From an uncultured Verrucomicrobiales bacterium (GTDB lineage Bacteria; Verrucomicrobiota; Verrucomicrobiae; Limisphaerales; CANJSG01): 6,856 bases of DNA. The notes under the pieces were generated by a model. That model was given only the letters and a program-made list of their open reading frames with translations, did not search any database and was not told the origin of the DNA. The translations under genes were made by a program, and so were the position numbers. Below, piece by piece: positions 1 through 4,522 of the stretch. The stretch lies in the NCBI GenBank assembly GCA_946480965.1, contig CAMLMI010000253.1:1-6856 (forward strand), given 5' to 3'. The first letter of the stretch is position 1, and the number at the start of each line of letters is the position of its first letter.

Positions 1-1
1 C

Positions 2-49
2 CAGCAAGAGCTGGGCGAAGTGCTGGACTTCTACGGGCTGGAGCGCTGA
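2..49 (+). CDS. C-terminal end of an unidentified protein (partial)
   Basis: Frame 2 reads QQELGEVLDFYGLER and then TGA. Of the three forward frames this one looks most like protein, with a short amphipathic helix ending in charged residues, and it stops cleanly before the convergent pseudopilin cluster. Only 15 residues are visible, so no family can be named. The call rests on composition and on the position of the stop codon. Confidence 0.35.
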   Translation, partial: QQELGEVLDFYGLER

Positions 50-64
50 GCGGACGCATCAGCG

Positions 65-397
65 CTAGGGGCCGTGGATCGAACAACGCGGCGGCTGGGA
101 GACGAGGGAGATCGAATAGACGCCTCCCGCAGGACAGACGAAATCCCTGTTGATCAACGGACGGATGAACTTACCCGCACCGCCAGAGATGTCGTTGATG
201 GAAATCCAGTTCGTCGCCTCCAGCTTCATTTCCAGAGCATACGTCTCAATCGCGCCTTGAATCTGCTTCAGATTCGCTTCGCATCCGTTCGTCGATGGAG
301 TCCGTCGTGCCTTGAGGATATTCGGGACGATCACGGCCAACAGCGCGCAGCTCACCAAGCCGATGATCGTGATCTGAATTCGATCCAACCAAGCCAT
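65..397 (-). CDS. pseudopilin-like small anchored protein, third of three tandem paralogs
   Basis: This 110-residue protein has an N-terminal membrane segment (about residues 9-28, ITIIGLVSCALLAVIVPNIL). A helical segment carrying NLKQIQGAIETYALE follows (about 42-56), and then a C-terminal part with CPAGGVYSI (88-96) and PPRCS (102-106). The three conserved cysteines are C39, C88 and C105. The layout resembles the short pseudopilin/type II secretion G-like proteins common in Verrucomicrobia, but the canonical prepilin peptidase motif (basic-Gly-Phe-x-x-x-Glu) is absent. I chose the ATG at 397 because homology with the two upstream paralogs begins there and because it lies 2 nt after the upstream gene's stop, which suggests translational coupling. 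No Shine-Dalgarno sequence is evident. The tail ends CSIHGP, a few residues shorter than in its paralogs. It is the most diverged of the three. Its substrate or assembly partner is unknown. Confidence 0.75.
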   Translation of the reverse strand: MAWLDRIQITIIGLVSCALLAVIVPNILKARRTPSTNGCEANLKQIQGAIETYALEMKLEATNWISINDISGGAGKFIRPLINRDFVCPAGGVYSISLVSQPPRCSIHGP

Positions 398-399
398 GA

Positions 400-798
400 T
401 CACTGAATGGTGTGGCGAGTCACCGAGCATCGCGGCGCATCTTCCACGGTCTTGATCGAGTAGGTTCCACCCTGCGGACATGTCAGATCCAAGTTGATCC
501 TCGGGCGGATGAATTTGTCCGTGCCACCGGAGATGTCCCGGAGCTTCACTCGATTCGTCGGCCCCAGCTTCTGCTCTAGCGCATACTGCTCGATGGCCCC
601 TTGGATTTGCTTGAGGTTGGCGATGCAGGCGTTGGTATGCGCCACCCTTTGGTAGAAATGCGGGTTTGTCATCAGCCACACCGCCGCAAGCATCGTCACA
701 AAAGCGCCGATGGCCCAAATGATGAACAAAGCCTCCCAGTTGACGCTCCGCTTGGAGAATTCGCCCTTGGCCCAATTGGAGAACTTGTCCGAATTCAT
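400..798 (-). CDS. pseudopilin-like small anchored protein, second of three tandem paralogs
   Basis: The protein is 132 residues long from the ATG at 798. A longer reading from 855 would add 19 residues that overlap the upstream gene and have no counterpart in the paralogs. A hydrophilic N-terminal stretch (1-21) precedes one membrane segment (about 23-44). The paralog core follows: ACIANLKQIQGAIEQYALE (57-75), DISGGTDKFIRP (88-99), CPQGGTYSI (107-115) and APRCS (121-125). Cysteines C58, C107 and C124 align with those of the neighbours. It starts 13 nt after the upstream gene's stop and ends 2 nt before the next start, so all three are probably one transcript. The N-terminus is longer than in the neighbours and lacks a prepilin cleavage motif, so it is probably a membrane-anchored, pilin-fold protein. 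Its exact role is not known. Confidence 0.78.
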   Translation of the reverse strand: MNSDKFSNWAKGEFSKRSVNWEALFIIWAIGAFVTMLAAVWLMTNPHFYQRVAHTNACIANLKQIQGAIEQYALEQKLGPTNRVKLRDISGGTDKFIRPRINLDLTCPQGGTYSIKTVEDAPRCSVTRHTIQ

Positions 799-811
799 GG
801 CGCGTGTTGGT

Positions 812-1153
812 TCAGAGAGCGTGTTCCGGATGCGAGCAGCGCGGCATCTCCCCAACCGTGGTGATCGAATAGATTCCTCCGCGAGGACAGGTGATATCCG
901 TGTTGATCAAGGGACGAATCATCTTGCTGGTGCTCCCGGAGATGTCGGCGATGGAGACTCGGTGGGGTGCCTCCAGCTTGTTCTCCAAGGCATACTGTTC
1001 AATCGCGCCTTGGATCTGCTTGAGGTTGGCGATGCAGGAATTGTCGGGCGCGTGGGCGCGTGGAGACCAGAACAAGGGGAAAGCGATCAAGCCACCAACC
1101 ACTAAGACGGCGATGATGGCCCCAATCTCCAAGTCGCTGCTCGTGGAACGCAT
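812..1153 (-). CDS. pseudopilin-like small anchored protein, first of three tandem paralogs
   Basis: The protein has 113 residues. A short acidic N-terminus is followed by a membrane segment (about 9-29, EIGAIIAVLVVGGLIAFPLF). The paralog core comes next: SCIANLKQIQGAIEQYALE (39-57), DISGSTSKMIRPLI (70-83), CPRGGIYSITTVG (89-101) and MPRCS (103-107), ending HPEHAL. Cysteines are C40, C89 and C106. The closing P-x-CS ... H-x-L pattern fits the Verrucomicrobia pseudopilin-like family as I recall it. It would be the promoter-proximal gene of the cluster. The sequence before the ATG at 1153 (GTTCTGTTCTTC) shows no Shine-Dalgarno match, and I see no convincing promoter between it and the repeat element at 1256. 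At DNA level it is closest to the second paralog. Confidence 0.77.
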   Translation of the reverse strand: MRSTSSDLEIGAIIAVLVVGGLIAFPLFWSPRAHAPDNSCIANLKQIQGAIEQYALENKLEAPHRVSIADISGSTSKMIRPLINTDITCPRGGIYSITTVGEMPRCSHPEHAL

Positions 1154-1255
1154 GAAGAACAGAACAACGAGCCGTCCGAAAAGTTGTTCCTCATTGGCGG
1201 GCTCTCAGTAGTCGCTTGGGCAAAGGAATCTGACTTCGAGGCCGAAACGGTAGGG

Positions 1256-1392
1256 CGAAGGCTCCGGCCGAGCCGCCTTGGGGCAAACTTTTTTTCAACT
1301 GAGCTTAACTGGCGGCTCCAAGGTGTTCCGGAGTCGCCAGCGAAGCGTTCTGGATTGAAGGGCATCCTCCGGCGGCTCGGCGGGAGGCTTCG
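1256..1392. repeat. palindromic intergenic repeat element with 22-bp inverted arms
   Basis: Left arm CGAAGGCTCCGGCCGAGCCGCC (1256-1277) matches the reverse complement of 1371-1392 at 20 of 22 positions. Inside the element a second imperfect hairpin joins GGCGGCTCC (1311-1319) to GGAGTCGCC (1330-1338), with 8 of 9 positions pairing. Nested palindromes of this kind, without a transposase, fit a REP/MITE-like dispersed repeat. Whether it recurs in the genome cannot be judged from one window. Confidence 0.55.
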
Positions 1393-1458
1393 GATTAAAT
1401 TTTGAACAGCTGTCGTTCAACAGTTTAGAGACCGTTTTCCCGGCTATCGATGGGCAGT

Positions 1459-1521
1459 GATACCGAAATTGATACTCCCGCAGGGTATCGGTTCAGGGAT
1501 TCGCTGAAACCCGAGCGATAC
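1459..1521. promoter_or_regulatory. cluster of four GATAC/GTATC motifs upstream of the integrase remnant
   Basis: GATAC occurs at 1459-1463, 1471-1475 and 1517-1521, and its complement GTATC at 1485-1489. The last two sites form the outer arms of an interrupted palindrome, GTATCG-GTTCAG ... CTGAAAC ... CGATAC (1485-1521). Four copies of a 5-mer in about 63 bp just upstream of a truncated integrase start may be a former operator or recombination-directing site. The function is inference only. Confidence 0.3.
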
Positions 1522-1586
1522 AACGGAAGAACTCCGCCGCTACTCGGACAGGGAAAACACGCCGGTCGTGAAACCATCGACCGTCT

Positions 1587-1820
1587 ATGAAAGCGACCTT
1601 CCGACTCGTGCGCCGTGGAACGCAGTTCTACGCGCACAACCGCACCACCAACCTGCCCTTCGAGCAGTGGACCGAGGTGATGGGCAGCGAACGGCTCACC
1701 GGCGCGCTCCTCGACCGCCTGACCCACCGCGTCCGCATCCTCAAAGCCAACGGCCAGAGCTACCGCCTCAACGACGCCAAGCGCCGGCTCGGGAAAAAGC
1801 CGCCCGCTCCCCGGGCTTGA
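1587..1820 (+). pseudogene. chimeric remnant: integrase-like N-terminus joined to IstB C-terminus
   Basis: The 77-codon frame has two parts. Codons 1-18 ([18 protein letters not shown]) resemble the opening of Verrucomicrobia/Planctomycetes integrase-like proteins, which begin with an FRLxRRGxxFY pattern. From codon 19 it reads [20 protein letters not shown] and then [13 protein letters not shown] ... GQSYRL. This is the C-terminal tail of the IS21-family transposition helper ATPase IstB, after all its Walker and sensor motifs. Full IstB is about 250 residues and roughly 190 are missing here. The join is in frame at about 1640, so a short fusion peptide could still be made, but it can have neither recombinase nor ATPase activity. 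The IS21 right-end sequence follows directly. The IstB part is secure from motif recognition; the integrase part is less certain because only 18 residues remain. Confidence 0.8.
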
Positions 1821-1908
1821 CCCGATCCACAAATCCCCGTTCCTTCCGCCCCGGAAGGTGTCTCACTTTTCGGGCGCCACCCGCCTCACTTTTCATCCGC
1901 CGTTTACA
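1641..1908 (+). mobile_element. IS21-family right-end remnant
   Basis: The segment comprises the IstB C-terminal codons, a short non-coding tail and a right terminus ending in ACA at 1906-1908. In the tail CTCACTTTTC occurs twice, at 1862-1871 and 1885-1894, 23 bp apart (about two helical turns), each followed by a GC-rich block. Repeated sites just inside the ends, thought to bind the IstA transposase, are characteristic of IS21-family elements, as is a TCACTTTT...CCGCCGTTxACA terminus. IstA, most of IstB and the left end are absent, so the element cannot move. The left boundary is the fusion point with the integrase fragment. Confidence 0.72.
1862..1894. repeat. paired CTCACTTTTC sites inside the IS21 right end
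   Basis: Two identical 10-mers at 1862-1871 and 1885-1894 with 23-bp periodicity lie 14 bp inside the presumed terminus. They are probable transposase binding sites, by analogy with the multiple terminal repeats of IS21-family elements. Confidence 0.6.
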
Positions 1909-2248
1909 CTGCCGGGAGTTGGTGGAAAAAGCGGACGCGGACGCTTTCTTTGGGCTGCTCCTGGACCCGTCCGCTTTGCTCGATGTCGGAGCCGGACTCG
2001 CGTTGGGAGCCGTCTTGGCCGACATCTTCGGCTCAGACAAAGAAGCGTCCGCAAAGCCCGCCCCGGACGCCGTGCCGGATACGGACAGCACGTCCGAGGA
2101 ACCGCGTCCGGATTCCACGCGGCTTCCCTTGGGCGGCTCTCCACCGCCGCACGGACGCCTACCGGACGCTCTCGCCCGATTCCGCCCTGTCCGTCCAACC
2201 TGCGCGAGGACGGATGCGGACGGCTCTCCCTTGCGAGTGTTTCGGGAA

Positions 2249-2281
2249 GCGGCATGTGCCGGGATTGACGGCACATGCCGC
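2249..2281. promoter_or_regulatory. 12-bp perfect inverted repeat upstream of vapB
   Basis: GCGGCATGTGCC (2249-2260) and GGCACATGCCGC (2270-2281) are perfect complements around a 9-nt spacer containing ATTGAC. There is no following T-run, so an intrinsic terminator is unlikely. The position 22 bp before the antitoxin start fits an operator or leader hairpin. TTGACG at 2265-2270 could serve as a -35 box. Confidence 0.5.
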
Positions 2282-2282
2282 C

Positions 2283-2302
2283 GGTGGGACGATCATCCCA
2301 CC
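2283..2302. promoter_or_regulatory. operator-like palindrome touching the vapB start codon
   Basis: GGTGGGA (2283-2289) and TCCCACC (2296-2302) pair perfectly around CGATCA, and the ATG begins at the next base. AbrB-type antitoxins usually repress their own operon by binding palindromes at the promoter, so this is the best operator candidate in the window. It also leaves no room for a Shine-Dalgarno sequence at normal spacing. Confidence 0.5.
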
Positions 2303-2551
2303 ATGATGGCAACCCTCAAACTCGACTCCAAAGCCCGGGGCAGCCTGGCCAAGCTGGGCGGACGCCCCGGACAGACCTACTCCGTCCGCACGGACGGCCC
2401 CCGGATCGTCTTGGAGCCGCTTGTGTCCGCTGATCTTTCGGACGACGACTGGAAGCCAACCCGGACGCTCAAGCAGCTCATGCGGCATGCGGTGGACGAA
2501 CTGCCGGAGATTCCCCGCTCCAAGGAACTCGTCCGGAAGGTGAAGCTGTGA
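2303..2551 (+). CDS. vapB: AbrB/MazE-like antitoxin (VapB type)
   Basis: This 82-residue protein is the likely antitoxin of the adjacent PIN toxin. Residues 4-40 (LKLDSKARGSLAKLG, then RPGQTYSVRTDGPRIVLEPL) match the swapped-hairpin AbrB/MazE DNA-binding fold: a conserved strand, Lys/Arg, Gly-rich turn and a closing I-V-L-E-P-L strand. The remainder (41-82) is charged and probably forms the helix that wraps the toxin. Two ATGs stand in tandem (2303 and 2306) and either could be used. The frame is also open upstream (GTG at 2237), but the extension is Pro/Arg-rich and unlike an antitoxin. The stop TGA overlaps the toxin's GTG start, the usual arrangement for co-translation. Autoregulation through the palindromes immediately upstream is likely by family analogy. 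The antitoxin role is well supported by context; the subfamily is less sure. Confidence 0.82.
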   Translation: MMATLKLDSKARGSLAKLGGRPGQTYSVRTDGPRIVLEPLVSADLSDDDWKPTRTLKQLMRHAVDELPEIPRSKELVRKVKL

Positions 2552-2955
2552 AGTATCTCCTGGATACCAACGTCCTCAGCGAGCTGGCCAAGACCGATCC
2601 GAATCCCGCCTGTGTTCAATGGCTGGAAAGCGTCCGCCCGGAGACGCTCGCCACGGCAACCACGGTCTTGGGTGAACTCTGGCAGGGGATACTGCTGTTG
2701 GCTCCCAACGACAAACGCCGCCGCATTCTCAGCGCCTTTGCGGAGGATGTTCCCAAAGCCTTTCGCGTCCTCCCTTTCGACCAAAAGGCATCCCGCGTCT
2801 GGGGAGAAATCACCGCTCAAAAGGGGAAGCCGCTGCCTGTTCAGGACTCCCTGATCGCCGCCATCGCCTTGAGCAAGAAACTGACCGTCGTCACTCGAGA
2901 TGAATCCTCCTTCAAACTGGCTGGATGCCGGACATTGAACCCGTTCGAGGTCTGA
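2548..2955 (+). CDS. vapC: PIN-domain toxin, VapC/FitB-like ribonuclease
   Basis: This 135-residue protein is a full-length PIN domain. The acidic metal-binding residues are visible: D6 in YLLDTNVLSEL, E43 in TVLGELWQG, D100 in VQDSLIAA and D118 in VVTRDESSF. The FitB-like signature includes RVLPFD, RVWGEI, LIAAIAL and the ending TLNPFEV. VapC toxins are Mg2+-dependent endoribonucleases that cut specific tRNA or rRNA sites; the target here cannot be read from sequence. The GTG start at 2548 overlaps the antitoxin stop (GTGA), tying synthesis to translation of the antitoxin. All catalytic residues are intact, so the toxin is probably functional. Confidence 0.93.
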   Translation: MKYLLDTNVLSELAKTDPNPACVQWLESVRPETLATATTVLGELWQGILLLAPNDKRRRILSAFAEDVPKAFRVLPFDQKASRVWGEITAQKGKPLPVQDSLIAAIALSKKLTVVTRDESSFKLAGCRTLNPFEV

Positions 2956-3046
2956 CACCGACCCAATTCCTTTTGGGCTGCCCAGTGTGACGCACCAGGC
3001 TCCGTCTTCCTGGACCCGTTCACGGCAGACACGACACAAGGCCAGA
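2956..3046. other. short convergent intergenic region
   Basis: This 91-bp gap separates vapC from the convergent small gene. It holds one weak hairpin, CCCAA (2962-2966) with TTGGG (2973-2977) around a 6-nt loop. The stem is short and no clean T-run follows, so I do not call a terminator. Confidence 0.4.
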
Positions 3047-3265
3047 CTACTCGACCGGCTCAACTTCGACGAAGACGCCGAGGAATCCGCCACTGTCCAC
3101 TTTGAACGTCCGCTTGGTGACGACGAAGTCCTTGGACATCGAACGAACGATGTCGCCTTTGATCGGCACGACAGGCATGGCGTAGTCCTTCTGCCCGCCG
3201 AAGTCTTCCGAGTCGCAGACGAATTCCACCATCGCCAACGCACTGGCATGATCCTGCGTTTTCAT
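3047..3265 (-). CDS. small uncharacterised protein, probably beta-rich
   Basis: This 72-residue frame was preferred over the overlapping plus-strand frame, which is His/Arg-rich and reads like a shadow. The sequence has regular alternating hydrophobics and turns: MVEFVCDSEDFGG, YAMPVVPIKGDIVRS, KDFVVTKRTFKV and a closing FLGVFVEVEPVE. The P-x-x-P-x-x-GD-x-V ... F-x-V-x-x-R-x-F ... V-F-V-E-V pattern suggests a small beta-barrel, as in many short bacterial hypothetical proteins. There is no membrane segment, signal peptide or catalytic motif. The ATG at 3265 has only GGAAG immediately before it, too close for a normal ribosome site. It converges on vapC and is probably unrelated to the toxin pair. 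I do not recognise the family. Confidence 0.55.
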   Translation of the reverse strand: MKTQDHASALAMVEFVCDSEDFGGQKDYAMPVVPIKGDIVRSMSKDFVVTKRTFKVDSGGFLGVFVEVEPVE

Positions 3266-3590
3266 GCTTCCATAGCTTTCGGGTTGAAAAAGAAAGAGGC
3301 CGGGTGGCTGTTCACCTCCGAGAGGTTCTCCAGTCTAGGGAGGACGTTGCTTTCTCAGCGATCCGTGCTCGCCCCGGTCTCAAGTGGATCGACGTTCTCT
3401 GAGTTTTGATCGGCCCCGGGCCCTATGAACCTCGGGCTGATTCGGTTGTCAGATTCGTTTCGTTCCACTTGTTCATTGAGCAAAGCGCGGGCCGACCATT
3501 TTCAACGAGTTACGTCTCGGGAGTCGCGCACAATGCCAGAACGCATCATGCAGGGATTGCGCTTCGCTCTTTCTGGCGTAGGGCTCGGTT
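3266..3590. other. 325-bp stretch without a recognisable gene
   Basis: This lies between the start of the small minus-strand gene and the stop of the transglutaminase gene. Frames on both strands are short or shadow-like. Small features include a GC-rich palindromic block around 3411-3423 and the repeated hexamer GATTCG at about 3439 and 3453. I see no terminator with a T-run after the transglutaminase stop and no convincing promoter for the small gene. Confidence 0.5.
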
Positions 3591-4448
3591 TCAGACCGCC
3601 GACACTTTCACCCCGACCAACAGAGCGGGCTGCAAGCCACCGGGGCCGGAGAAGCTTCCAGAAACCGGCGGCACGTCTGCGGGATGGCGGCTCACGGCCA
3701 CGGCGATGTGGTCCGCTCCGGTCAACAGTCCCGAAGTGCTGTCGAAGCCCTTCCAGCCGACTCCCGGCAGATAGACCTCCGACCATGCGTGCGTGGCCCC
3801 CGCCGACGTTTGGTTGCCGGGGTTGTGCAGATAGCCGCTCACAAAATGGGCCGCGAATCCCAAAGACCGGCACGCTTCGATGAACAAGGTCGCGAAGTCG
3901 CGGCATGACCCGCTCCCCTTCCGCAGCGTTTCCCCCGGCGACTGCACTCCGGGCATTTCCCGCGTCTGGTAGGCGAGCCGGTTCGCGATTGCCCGGTTCA
4001 TGCCGAACAGCAGGTCAAACGTCCTTGTGGGCTGCCCAGGCTGCCGGAACTGGTCAACCCAACGGATCACGGCCGGCGCATCGTCCGGATAACACAGCGT
4101 CTGATACGGAAGTAGGTTCGCGGCTTCGGAAGCGGCGTATTGAAACGGGAAATCCACGGCCTGGGGGCTGATCAAAAAGTCTGTCGGAGCTTCGTCAAAA
4201 TGATGGATCACCACCTCGCTCGCGATGCGCAGCGTGGCCGCCATGAGGTGGAAATCCACCGTGGCGACGGAGTTGCCGTAGATGTCGCGGTGCCATTTGA
4301 TCTGGCCCGGCGGGGTGATGTCCAAGCGGGAGGATTCGATCCGGATGTCGTGTCCTTCGCGCGGCCGCAGGAGCAGCTGATGCGGCATGAGCCGAACCAG
4401 CGCGCCGAATTCGTAGGTGGTCAGATGTTCGATCCGAAGGCTCCGCAT
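3591..4448 (-). CDS. transglutaminase-like cysteine protease family protein
   Basis: This 285-residue protein has the two-part layout of COG1305-type bacterial proteins. An N-terminal beta-rich transglutaminase-associated domain (1-80: RIEHLTTYEF, LMPHQLLLRPR, KWHRDIYGNSVATVDF) is followed by a transglutaminase core (about 145-255). The catalytic triad is intact: C182 in GSGSCRDFATLFIEACRSLG, H220 in ATHAWSEVYLPGVGW and D236 in GFDSTSG. The enzyme probably cleaves or crosslinks amide bonds; the natural substrate of this family is generally unknown. In many genomes it is encoded with ATP-grasp and alpha-E domain proteins, and neither is seen here. The ATG at 4448 gives the standard N-terminus MRSLRIEHLTTYEF, though no ribosome site is obvious. 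A GNAT gene lies 74 bp upstream on the same strand, so cotranscription is possible. Confidence 0.93.
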   Translation of the reverse strand: MRSLRIEHLTTYEFGALVRLMPHQLLLRPREGHDIRIESSRLDITPPGQIKWHRDIYGNSVATVDFHLMAATLRIASEVVIHHFDEAPTDFLISPQAVDFPFQYAASEAANLLPYQTLCYPDDAPAVIRWVDQFRQPGQPTRTFDLLFGMNRAIANRLAYQTREMPGVQSPGETLRKGSGSCRDFATLFIEACRSLGFAAHFVSGYLHNPGNQTSAGATHAWSEVYLPGVGWKGFDSTSGLLTGADHIAVAVSRHPADVPPVSGSFSGPGGLQPALLVGVKVSAV

Positions 4449-4522
4449 GACGCAGTGGGCGGGCTCGGTCCGGAATACGCAATCCTGCTGAACGACAATC
4501 TTCCGGGCGTGGACCTTGGCGC

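Larger units (their letters stand above)
1154..1586. other. gene-free stretch with a repeat element and a motif cluster
   Basis: No open frame here looks like a protein; the frames that are open are arginine- and serine-rich shadows. The stretch holds the inverted-repeat element at 1256-1392 and the GATAC/GTATC cluster at 1459-1521, annotated separately. It should also contain the promoter of the minus-strand pseudopilin-like operon and the former promoter of the truncated integrase, but I could not locate convincing -35/-10 boxes for either. Confidence 0.6.
1909..2302 (+). other. open, CGGAC-rich stretch; possible gene remnant without start or stop
   Basis: Downstream of the IS21 end the forward frame stays open and runs into the antitoxin gene. 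Its first part reads ELVEKADADAFFGLLLD and then an Ala/Gly/Leu-rich hydrophobic run ending VLADIFGSDKE (about 1917-2047). An acidic Pro/Asp/Ser/Thr-rich part follows, to about 2118. Third codon positions there are GC-rich, as expected of coding DNA. After about 2118 the reading turns Pro/Arg-rich and looks non-coding. This may be the 3' part of a gene cut by the IS21 insertion, with its stop lost through later change. I do not recognise the family. The 5-mer CGGAC or its complement occurs about 13 times in the first 300 bases. Two strong inverted repeats close the stretch, annotated separately. Confidence 0.35.

Noticed and set aside
1425..1832. Long minus-strand frame opposite the IS21/integrase remnant
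   Set aside because: It overlaps the recognisable IstB tail on the other strand, and its Val/Glu/Ala-rich composition is that of an antisense shadow.
2249..2302. Intrinsic terminator upstream of vapB
   Set aside because: Strong stems are present but there is no T-run after either, and they abut the start codon, which fits an operator or leader better.
1768..2312. Several long open frames on both strands between the IS21 end and vapB
   Set aside because: They are Arg/Ser/Pro-rich and explained by the high GC and the CGGAC-type word bias. Only the forward frame continuous with vapB has coding-like features.
2987..3409. 140-codon plus-strand frame opposite the 72-residue gene
   Set aside because: His/Arg/Asp-rich reading typical of the complement of a real gene, with no recognisable motifs.
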